A stretch of DNA of 64,000 nt, from assembly GCF_932526225.1 (NCBI RefSeq), contig NC_064044.1:4515247-4579246 (forward strand). The letters are read 5' to 3'. The stretch comes from Nematostella vectensis (taxonomy: Eukaryota > Cnidaria > Anthozoa > Actiniaria > Edwardsiidae). Both the position numbers and the translations under genes were made by a program. The notes below the pieces were generated by a model. That model ran no database searches. It was not told where the DNA came from and saw only the letters and a list, made by a program, of their open reading frames with translations. Shown here piece by piece: positions 1 to 10,000 of this stretch. Each line of letters opens with the position of its first letter. The stretch's first letter is position 1.

Positions 1-1182
1 CACATGTGTTGGGTGACATGGCTCATATGTGTTGTGTGACGTGGCCCATATGTGTTGTGTGACATGGCCTATATGTGTTGTGTGACATGGCTCAGGTGTT
101 GTGTGACGTGGCCCATATGTGTTGTGTGACATGGCTCAGGTAATGTGTGACGTGGCCCATATGTGTTGTGTGACATGGCTCAGGTGTTGTGTGACATGGC
201 TCAGGTGTTGTGTGACATGGCCCGTATGTGTTGGGTGACATGGCCCATATGTGTTGTGTGGCGTGGCCCATGTGTGTTGTGTGACATGGCCCATATGTGT
301 TGTGTGACATGGCCCATATGTGTTGGGTGACATGGCTCATGTGTTGTGTGATGTGGCTCATATCTGTTGTGTGACATGGCCGTAACCGTTGGGTGGCATG
401 GCCCATATGTGTTGTGTGACATGGCTCATATCTGTTGAGTGGCATGGCCCATATGTGTTGTGTGACATGGCTCATATCTGTTGGGTGGCATGGCCCATAT
501 GTGTTGTGTGACATGGCTCATATCTGTTGGGTGGCATGGCCCATATGTGTTGTGTGACATGGCCCATACAGGAGTAAGTACGCAGCTGCTTTGTCTCCTA
601 TTATCTTTGTTCTACAAAGGAGTTCTTTTTGTCTCTATTCTTCTCGTTCTTTGTGTCCAGGTGCGGATATTGTTCATTTGCCCAATCAAATTGCAGCTTG
701 TAAGAGCTGTGTACTGACTCCCATACAGTACAATATCCGATATGTGCCATGGCTCATATGCATTAGGACATGGCCTATACATGCTGTGTGACATGGCTCA
801 TGTGTTGTGTGACATGGCTCATATGTTTTGTGTGACATGGCTCATATGGGTTGTGACACAGCCTATATATGCTGTGTGGCATGGCCTATACATGCTGTGT
901 GACATGGCTCATGTGTTGTGTGACATGGCTCATGTGCTGTGTGACATGGCTCATATGTTTTGTGTGACATGGCTCATATGGGTTGTGACACAGCCTATAT
1001 ATGCTGTGTGGCATGGGCTATACATGCTGTGTGAGATAGCTTATAAATGTTGTGTAACATGCCACATGTGTTGTGTGACATGGCCGATACATGTTGTGCG
1101 ACATGGCTCATATGCATTAGGAAATGGTCTCTGCTGTGTGACATGGCTCATATGTGTTGTATGACTTGGCCCATATGTTTTT
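1..1182. repeat. 23-bp minisatellite in MTMR9 intron 3, two blocks
   Basis: Blocks 1-575 and about 735-1182 consist of a degenerate unit of about 23 bp containing GACATGGCYCATATG and TGTTGTGT. A unique stretch of about 160 bp separates the blocks. The second block runs to within a few bases of the exon 3 donor at 1184. Long open frames on both strands here are caused by the repeat and show no codon logic. Confidence 0.9.
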
Positions 1183-1184
1183 AC

Positions 1185-2735
1185 CTCATAATTAATATTG
1201 ACATGACTGATTCTCCATGACTGTGTAGATGAACACACTTTAGCAAAGTCTAGATCATTACTGAACATATCCCAGCCATCCTCACCACTCAAGGCACCAA
1301 CATGGCGATAGAAAAATGGGTACTTTAATGTTTGATTTTCTGGTGAAAAAGTAAAAAAAGGAAAAAAAATCAGAGTGCATATACAAAAGGCACACAAAAA
1401 CCTTGGCTATCTGGCTAAGGGCACTTGGCATCTAAAAGTGGGTCTTTTTTTTTCTTAAAAATCTTTAATTTACTATGATTTTTCCATATGATACCTATGA
1501 CTGCACACACCCCTCAGGCAATCCTGTGTATGGTCATTTCTCATTAAGGAATCCTTAAATACCCCATAGCAAATCCTGGCTAATAAGGACTAAATTACTA
1601 AGGAATTGTTACCTAGTGTGGATAGAGCATCAATGGTTGAGATTAAATTAAGGGCTTTCTCCATATCATTGATTCTCATCTTAACCAGGTCAAAATTTTT
1701 ACAACAGATTGTCAGAATGGCTTCCTGCCCCACAAACTTTTTCTCCACATGCTCAACTCCACTTATCAACAACTGCAAGGAAAAAATGAGTGATTATTAG
1801 TGAGTTTTATCACAGTTGAGGTGGGGTGGGGAATGCTGTACATAATATCTGGAGGTTTTGAGATGGGGCTGATTATACCACTGTGACTATTAGTAAACCG
1901 GGAGAGAGATTTTTTCAGAGGCACAAACTTTTTCTCCACATTCTCAAATCTACCTTTCCACAAGGGCAATATGCGAGTATAAGTGGTTAATAGTTAGTCA
2001 TGTTGGGGTTATTTCCAGGTGAAGTGTGGCTTTTGTGAGTACCCTCAAGGTGACATGTGGGTGGTCATACAACATACTGTAATTAATAGCATATCATGTG
2101 GGACCGTTATCAGGGGTGAGAGGTGGGGCAGGGGAGTTGTACCTTTGGTCAGGCTCTTAAGGTGACAAGGTGGTCATACAAGGCAAAGTGATGCTGTGAT
2201 TATTAGTAAATCATGTAGGGGGGGGGGTTAATGTTTGGGTGAAGGGGTGTGGGGCTGTTGTACATGCTCTCAAGGTAACATGGGGGTGGTCATACAAGGC
2301 ACTGTGGCACTGTAATGTTGTGATTATTAGAATGACATGTGGGGCCATATTCAAAGGTGGGTGGAGGGGGCAGGGGTGTGGGGCTGTTGTGCGCACTGTG
2401 AGAAAATAAGGCACCGCGAACGTAAAATAAAAGCCACCAAAACGATCTTTCTTTTAATTTTAAATATCAAATATAAATACACCAAGACCCACAACACAAT
2501 CACTCAACAAAATTGAATTATTATACGGAGATTTAGAATAATTGATTCTACGAGTAGCACACACTATCAAAGATTACAAGCTACTTACGAATAGTTCCTC
2601 AGAGCGCTGAGTTCGTGACGAGAAGATAAGGTGATGGCCGGTGACACACAATGTGCCTTCGATATACGGGGTGTTTCTCCTTTTGAGGAGAACATTGTCG
2701 ATGCTGGGGGACTTAATATACTCTGCAAACTCCAT
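1185..2735 (-). CDS. MTMR9: MTMR9-like myotubularin pseudophosphatase, 5' part (exons 1-3)
   Basis: Three exons are visible on the minus strand: 2735-2589, 1772-1613 and 1339-1185, all with AG/GT borders and compatible phases (147, 160 and 155 nt, 154 codons). The protein begins MEFAEYIKSPSIDNV, then has EGTLCVTGHHLIFSSR, which is the start of the PH-GRAM domain of MTMR9. Exon 2 reads HVEKKFVGQEAILTICC and ends IDALSTL; exon 3 has YPFFYR, EDGW and SWRISHVN, all collinear with vertebrate MTMR9. MTMR9 in vertebrates lacks the catalytic cysteine and acts as a partner that stimulates active MTMR6, 7 and 8 at membranes; the region that would show this lies off the left edge. The intron after exon 3 holds minisatellite DNA. 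The gene is head to head with UQCC2. Orthology is confident from the aligned start; function is inferred from the family. Confidence 0.88.
1735..2405. repeat. Degenerate tandem repeat of about 120 bp spanning the MTMR9 exon 2 acceptor
   Basis: Units share GTGGTCATACAA, GTGATTATTAGT and GGGGCTGTTGT. A piece of the exon 2 start (encoding VEKKFV) recurs at about 1917-1960 inside the array, 180 bp upstream of the real exon. Boundaries are approximate because the units are diverged. Confidence 0.55.
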
Positions 2736-3100
2736 GTTGTGCTGGATTATGGCATGTTCAATGTAAGGAAATAACTAAAGAATGAATTAATAAAGAGAGA
2801 AATACGACTTTGAAACTAAAACATTCCAAATGAATCTTGTGATTGAGCCTGCGATTTGGAACTTACCACAGGAAGCCCACATAATTTGCGTAAAGAAGGT
2901 TCTAAAAATTTAAAAACTCTGTTACCATTTGAAAGTAACACCAAAACATATTCTTTTTAAGATTCGATAAGCCTTTGGATTTTTTTGGCAATAAATCCAA
3001 AAGGAATAACTTTTAATTTCAAATATTTGGGATTCCGGTGGTGTGAAAATACCTCCCTCCCCTCCCCCACTCAGGTGTTGTATTGTAGCCTGTAGCCAAG
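2736..3100. promoter_or_regulatory. Bidirectional promoter region between MTMR9-like and UQCC2
   Basis: Only 365 bp separate the two divergent start codons, so both 5' UTRs and core promoters must lie here or overlap. There is no clear TATA box next to either start. The UQCC2 start lies in GCCAAGATGGCG, which fits the YY1/TISU consensus around a start codon. The rest is AT-rich and shows no other motif I can support. Confidence 0.6.
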
Positions 3101-4813
3101 ATGGCGTCCAGAAGTCGTTCGCTCGCCCCTAAACTCTTCCAGCGTTTCCTGCAGGTTTGTGAGCAATGGCCTGTTGACAAGAGCAGGGTGGGAAGAGATC
3201 TTGGCGCACATATTAAGGAGAACTTTGGTGCTCACTTAAAAGAGAACAAACTAAATGTAAGTATTGGTTTCATTCTCGCGTTGGTTTGGCTCAATTTGTT
3301 GTTGCATAACGAGTATTTAGTCGCCACTTGTCCTTCAAGTATAAAGGCAAAAAGGTTTTGACCAATGATAATTATAAAATTTGCACCGTTCTATTTTTCG
3401 TGTTATTTATAGGGATTGATTGGCCATTAGTGGTGTCGGAATCTGAAATAAAAACAGCTTTTGATTGTATTACTTAATGTATAAGTTTTGTGGATATTTT
3501 GATTCCAGGCCAAAGATGCAGAGAGAATGCTTGATAGTCTGGTTAAGATCAGCTCAAACTACTACAGAGAAAAGGTAGCCACAGTATTGACGGCTCTGAA
3601 TGTTTGATAATGGGAATATTTTTTAGCTGTCTTTGTTTAGTCTTGAGACACAGGGTACCCACCCTTTGGGAGTGTGTTTTGCACATCGAAGGGGTTATTA
3701 ATTAGTACAGTCTGGCATGCTCTTCTCACCCAAACATGCATCCAATGTTGACCTGATTTGTTGATGCTTGAAAGTCTAAATAGCAGTGAAGTGTGTTCTT
3801 GGAGTTCATCTTACTTCACTCCTGTCAGCGTGAGCTAACAAGAAGTAACCGCAGTAATAGAAGGTCTTGCCATATTTGAGCAGAGGGTGTGAGGGGAGAG
3901 GGGTAGTACTTTTCTCCTCTCATTAGCGTGAGCTACTGTAACAAGGAGTAACTGTTCTAAGGTCTAGCCATATTTGAGCAGAGGGAGTGAGGGGGGAGGG
4001 GTAGTACTTTCCTACTGTCATTAGCATGAGCTACTGTAACAAGGAGTAACTGTTCTAAGGTCTAGCCATATATGAGCAGAGGGTATGGGGGGAAGGGGGA
4101 GTTCTCTACAGGAATATAAGCGTGTAGTAGAGAAATGGCCTAAAGGGCCCACACCTCCACCCTTCCCTTCTAGCATGTATTGGCCCTCATTGAGACACCT
4201 TATGCCTTTGCTAATCCTGGCTTGCAAATGCACAATTTAATACTTTCCATTTTTCTTCACTTTTGTTTAGTACCCAAGGGAAAGGAACACAGCATTTACC
4301 ACAGATGTAGCCAAAGAAGCAGGTTATGTACTATCTACAGGTAAACAGGTCAACATACAGGTAAACAGGTCAACATACAGGTAAACAGGTCAACATTGCA
4401 GTGGCTTTTGCTTTACAAGAAGGACATTGCAAAGACATGGGATTGATGCATCAGGCTTAATTAGTGTCAGCTATTTGTATTTCAAACCAGGCTCTTAAAC
4501 AGGGGGTTACACCAGGAGCAGGCCACCCCTCCCCACTTGGCGGCCAAAAAGTGGGTCATTTCTTATTAAAGGATCATCAAATGCTATGCTTCCTCCATAT
4601 TATACCTATGACTGCGCACCCACTCAGCCAATCCTTGGTATGCGACTGCAGAGTGCACTTTGGGTGTGGCTGCATTAGTCAGGAATGCACATGTGTGTAA
4701 AACTCATTGTTTTCTCTTTCTTTTTTTTTTCAGAGTACCAAAATCAAGTCCGGGATAAGAAAAGTTTCTGGGATAGATTGACCAACAGGAAGAAGATCTG
4801 GGACGACAAGTGA
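3101..4813 (+). CDS. UQCC2: Ubiquinol-cytochrome c reductase complex assembly factor 2
   Basis: Four exons, 3101-3256, 3509-3574, 4271-4340 and 4734-4813, splice in frame to 372 nt, that is 123 residues and a stop (human UQCC2 is 126). The first exon reads RFLQVCEQWPVDKSRVGRDLG, close to vertebrate RFLKLCEEWPVD and GRDLG; exon 2 ends SSNYYREK and exon 3 begins YPRERNT, matching SNYYKHKYPR. Exon 4 ends in a basic, aromatic tail (SFWDRLTNRKKIWDDK). UQCC2 is a small matrix-side mitochondrial factor that with UQCC1 supports cytochrome b translation and early complex III assembly. The start is the first ATG, in a GCCAAGATGGCG context. The exon 3 donor lies in a 20-bp triplication and intron 2 carries a 98-bp triplication. 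ATTAAA motifs near 5048 and 5199 may serve polyadenylation. Confidence 0.9.
3815..4110. repeat. Three tandem copies of about 98 bp in UQCC2 intron 2
   Basis: Each copy contains GTGAGCTACTGTAACAAGG, CCATATTTGAGCAGAGGG and GGGGTAGTACTTT. The first copy is the most diverged. The array is intronic and touches no splice site. Confidence 0.8.
4337..4397 (+). repeat. 20-bp triplication carrying the UQCC2 exon 3 splice donor
   Basis: The unit ACAGGTAAACAGGTCAACAT occurs three times in a row. The first ACAG/GTAAAC is the exon 3 border; the next two copies place identical donor-like sites 20 and 40 bp into the intron. Confidence 0.9.
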
Positions 4814-5849
4814 ATCATCCTTTACTATAATTGTACAATAGTGTAAATAGAGAAGGGAATTTTTGTTTACTACAACAGAAAAAAAATGGGTTCAAACTTT
4901 AAGAAAAATTCTGTATGTCAATGGCATTTTATACTTGTGCCCATTTATAAACAAGGAAAATAAGTTGTATGTTTGAATTGGAATTGTATGCTGTGATAAG
5001 TAGTTTTGAATGAACTCCTTTGCTGGAACTCTGTTTTATCCCTCGCATTAAATATATCAATAACCTGTGGCCAGGAATTAACTGCGAATGAGTTATCATA
5101 ACAAGCGGACCATGTGGAATGATTATTATAACTTGAATCACCACCAAGTCAAGTGTCTAGGAGCCCCAGACAGTGCCACCATATTGTATGTAATCAATAT
5201 TAAAGAGAGATCTCTAAAAATCATCTGAAATCAAAGCTTTATACGTCATTTACAAGATTTGATAGGTGTTCCCAAGGATGCTTTCTCACTCTTTTAACTG
5301 TCTGTGACTGATCAGCCATTCAGATCTCTGGATGCCACATGTTTGCAATCCCCGATTGTTTATACAAATAGAAGCATTGGGCAGCATCATGGAGGTAGAC
5401 AATGTAAAAAGCGCACAGGCAGCCTAAAATTAAAACTACATATCATATGAAAAAAGGTTATTATATGACGATCATTTAATAAGAATTCTTAAACTTTTTG
5501 GCATGCAAAGGGGGGTGGGAGTGCAGAATGTTGGAGCTTACCCGATAGGTACGTGCCTCAGGTGCGTACAGGATTGGTTGAGGGGGGTTGTGCAGTCATA
5601 GGTACCATGGAAAAAGCATAGTATTTAAAGATTCTTTTAATAAGAAATGACCCACCTGTGTACGCGCCAAGGCCTGGATGGTTGTTGTACACAAGCAGGG
5701 CAGTAGCAGAGGGTGGGGGCACATGCCCCCCCCCCCCTAAAAAAAAAATTATAAACAAATGATCGCCATGATCAGTCCCAGGCTACCTGCAGGTCAGTGA
5801 CTGTATTTAAAGTTATAAAATCAAATATAATAACTTTGACTTGACTTGA

Positions 5850-6105
5850 GGGGGTTTGGGCTAGGTCTATTCTTAGGGTTTGGGCTAGGTCTAGTCTTAG
5901 GGTTGGGGTTTGGGCTAGGTCTAGTCTTAGGGTTTGGGCTAGGTCTAGTCTTAGGGTTGGTGTTTGGGCTAGGTCTAGTCTTAGGGTTGGTGTTTGGGCT
6001 AGGTCTAGTCTTAGGGTTGGTGTTTGGGCTAGGTCTAGTCTTAGGGTTGGTGTTTGGGCTAGGTCTAGTCTGGGGTTGGCGTTTGGGCTAGGTCTAGTCT
6101 AGTAT
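5850..6105. repeat. 30-bp G/T-rich minisatellite
   Basis: About eight units of TTAGGGTTGGTGTTTGGGCT plus AGGTCTAGTC. The period is a multiple of three, so an 81-codon Gly/Leu/Val-only frame runs through it; that frame is an artefact. Confidence 0.9.
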
Positions 6106-7043
6106 GGGTCTTGTCTAAGGATAGGGTTGGGTTTAGTCAAAGCTTAGACTATTGCTAATATGGGTGCCCATAATGTCATAATTATCACTTGTAATCGAAA
6201 TCTTGGATATGTTTTTTTTATTATTAAAAGGAATTAGGTAGGCTTTTATTTGGATAATTTGAAAACTGTAGGTCATTTTATCCATTGAGAACCTTTCCCG
6301 ACTGCCAGCCATATAGCCACTGTGAAGAATTGACTAACGTTTTGGCGGCCGAGGGGGGGGGGGGGGGGGGTGTGCAGGCCGCCACTGCCGTCACCTTCCT
6401 TTCAGGTACGCGTCTGGAGATAGATGTTGGTTGTTGACAGTCACAATACCCTTATCATTAGAGAATTTTATTACATTCCAGTTTTAAACATGGTTTATCA
6501 AAACAATAGCTTGATTTTCTTTCATGGATCAAGCTGCAAGATGACAGAAAATAGTCATTTCACCAGGGCCTCTCAAAGTACTTGGTACAGTGCTGAATGC
6601 AATACGGACTTGTAGATTGAATCCAGCTAGAGTAGATGGTCTTTTAAGGCCATAACTTCGCTTCAGTTCTCAACAATGTGCTGTTTAATAAAATACTTTT
6701 CTTGGGATATTTCTAGTCCTTTGACATCAACATACTTTGCCTTCTAGGCATTATTTAGTTAGGGCCAGTAAAATATGACAACTCATTTTTTTTTTGTATG
6801 AAATAAGTCATTTCTACTGCTACTACTCAGTATTCTACACTGCTAACACTTAACCAGCAATCTTCCCACCCAAAACAATAATTGGGTTTCCTTTAAAACA
6901 ATGCTTTTTGGTCACCTCAGCAATAGAATATTGCAGCGACCATATGTGACAAAACAATAACCACCAAGCTCGATATTTTATCTTGAAACAACAGTAAAGT
7001 AGAACCTTGGTTGTTGTCAACTATTGATTGTACAAGGTAGCTC

Positions 7044-7049
7044 TTTATT
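7044..7049 (-). terminator. Candidate CAND1 polyadenylation signal
   Basis: On the minus strand the canonical AATAAA begins four bases after the TGA stop codon (7056-7054). If used, the 3' UTR would be only some tens of bases. No other canonical AATAAA was noted immediately after it, but a more distal site cannot be excluded. Confidence 0.5.
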
Positions 7050-7053
7050 CTTC

Positions 7054-10000
7054 TCAGGTGGTGTCCATAGCCTCAGAGCCTGCATCCTTCTGAATGGACT
7101 CAAACATTGTACCAAGTTCAGGGCTGGACTTGATTTGTGCAAGGAAGTCATTCAACAGAGGGCTCTTATCTGTAATGGGGAAAATGTTGGTTTACAAACG
7201 AATGGTGGAGCTCCCTGTCTGTTGTCCTCCCTGTTGCTATTTTTAAATAGCAGTGTTAAAACACTGCCCAATCCATTCAGACCCGGGCACAAAAGGTGAC
7301 GTGCCATCAACCGCCCAACCCACCACCACCACCAATAAAACATCAAAGACAAAGAAAAGTTTCTGAGTGAGGCCAGTGCCCAAAAACCAACTCAAATATA
7401 TAACAGAACACCATCAAACCCAATCATTCATCGCTTGCTCTTTTCTTTCTGTAAATACTTACCGCTGTCAGGAATATAGAGTAAAGCCACAACAGCACGC
7501 AGGGCAGATCGCTTAAGCTCGTCCTGTTTCTCAAACTCCTGCTTCACCGAATTCGCCTTCACTTTGGTCTGGAGTGTTTGCCGTAGTGGCTCCACAAGAA
7601 TGTCCACACCTGTAAAGAACAAGATCAAGGTGTGTCATATCAATGGACAGGCACACCAGATCGTATCAACACATAGTACATCAAAATATGTTAACACACA
7701 GCATGTCAACACATAGTACATGTCAACACATAGTACATCAAAATATGTTAACACACAGCATGTCAACACATAGTACATCAAAATATGTTAACACACAGCA
7801 TGTTAACACATAGTACATCAAAATATGTTAACACACAGCATGTTAACACATAGTACATCAAAATATGTTAACACACAGCATGTTAACACATAGTACATCA
7901 AAATATGTTAACACACAGCATGTCAACACATAGTACATCAAAATATGTTAACACACGTCAACACATAGTACATCAAAATATGTTAACACAGATCATATCA
8001 ACACATAGTACATCAAAATATGTTAACACAGAGCATGTCAACACTTGCCATTTTAAAGAAGGCCAATCACGCTGCCATTTTATACTCACGCTCAATTCCG
8101 TGTCACACAAAGAATCCATTTCAAGCGAGAAATCGATATATTTTCATTGAAACATCGTCAATAACGTATCAGACTTCATTTGGAGATTGTTATTTTGAAG
8201 TTTCCTTGCGAATAAACCATTGTATTTCATTGATAAACAATAACAAATGAGTGGGTGATCAAGATTCTTTAACACATGGCGCATCAATGCATGTCAATAC
8301 AGAGTATGTCAATACAGTAGACGAGGTGCGTAAAAACATGTTAAAGCCGCATTGTCACCAGTTTACTTCCGGAGGTCCGACGTAAACCTCAACCGCTATA
8401 ACACAAAATAATCTATTAGAATCCGTGCTATTTAACAGGCCATCTGGTTTAAATTATCGATCACATCTTCAAAGAAACATACAATAGACACACTGCTTTT
8501 ACAATTTTGAAATATTTTTCGCGTTTCCGTTAAAAATCATCGGAGATTGTTACCTAATCGACCAGAAGAAAACTGGTGACAATGCGGCTTTAATACGTCC
8601 ATCATGACACAGCATGTACAGGCAGAGTAAGCGCAACAGTCAAACTTTCAGTCGTACAGAACACAAGGCTATGGGTCAAGTACTTACGCTGAAGTACAGC
8701 GTTAGGGCACAAAGACGCAAGTCGGACCAACATTAGGAACGTCAACATCTGAAAAAGAGTATGTTTAAAACAATGAATGGACAAGCAAACACTTATAAAC
8801 TAGTCAAAAGCATGTTCCATGTATGCTACCAGAAAGCAGGGAGACTCACATACAGACACAAAGAGGGGGCATAGAGAGAGAGGAGGGGGGAGAGAGAGGA
8901 AAGGCCACAAGGAAAGAGGGGCGCAACGGATTGACAGGTTATAGTCAAAAGAAGAACAAAATATCAACATGAAGAGAAAAGAAAAATGGAGACAATTCAT
9001 ACTGAAGGAATAAATCCCGTCGTAGGATACAAATTTACCTTGATATCGTAATGATCCTTTAGCCCATCCTCCACGTGGTTGAGGAACTCGAAAATGTCCA
9101 ATCTGTCTAGACACGTGTCTAGTAATGTATACATGCACTCAAACGCTGCCTGAGAAACACCAACAGAGTTACATCAATTGCCAAGAATGAGAAAAGGGAC
9201 TGTATTTGTTTAGTTGTCCAGGGCCGTAGCAGGGGGTGGGGAACTGGGGGAATGTAACCCCCAATACATTAAAAAATTATAAGGAAATGACCAGAAGGGG
9301 CGTGGCTGTGCCCCCCCCCCCCCCCCCCCATGGACCTTGTGAGAGATGTAAGGGGCTCTATATTAATGATTCCTTCAAAGCAGGCAAGCACTGTACCAGG
9401 GGAAAATGTGTTTCTTATTCCATCTTTTATCCAAATATATTTTTTATGATCTCTCAATATTCGGTGTAGTGAAAATAATATCCTGGATACAGAGTCTAGT
9501 TAAATATAGTATCTGCTGCGAGTCTACTTCATGCGGTAGGACAATGCAGGTAGCCTAGTGCAAGTGTACGCTATCTACCATTAGATTGGATATCAGTAAC
9601 ATATCATATCATGCTGTTTGCACTGTATGGTAGGGTACGAAGGAAAAGACTGTGCAAGTGGCCCATATAGGCTGTAAAGCATAAGATTAGATATCAGTAA
9701 ACGGATACTGTTTGCACATATGTGGTTGGGTACGAAGGAGTAGACTGTGAAAGTGGTCAATGTAATGTAGTCTGTTAAGCACAAGATTAGATATCTTTAC
9801 TACGATATGCCATTTGAACGTGTGGAAGAGTATGAAGAAGAAGACTGTGTAAGTGGTCTATTGTATGTTGTTTAGTACGAGATTGTTTATCTGTTTGTAT
9901 ATGAGCGGTATAACACGAAAGAGATGTGCGGTAGTAAACTTACTTTTCTTATATCCAGTCCGTCATCTACAGTGTGTTTAAATGGACCCATCTCGACCTC

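Larger units (their letters stand above)
4814..7053. other. Convergent intergenic region between UQCC2 and CAND1
   Basis: It holds the presumed UQCC2 3' UTR (to about 5200), a dispersed repeat at about 5540-5735, a 30-bp minisatellite at 5850-6105 and a long G run near 6352-6370. No protein-coding or RNA gene is recognisable; the 63-codon plus-strand frame at 6424-6615 has no family match I can name. Confidence 0.6.

Noticed and set aside
92-1164. His/Thr- and Cys/Met-rich 140-codon frames
   Set aside because: Low-complexity translation of the 23-bp minisatellite in an MTMR9 intron.
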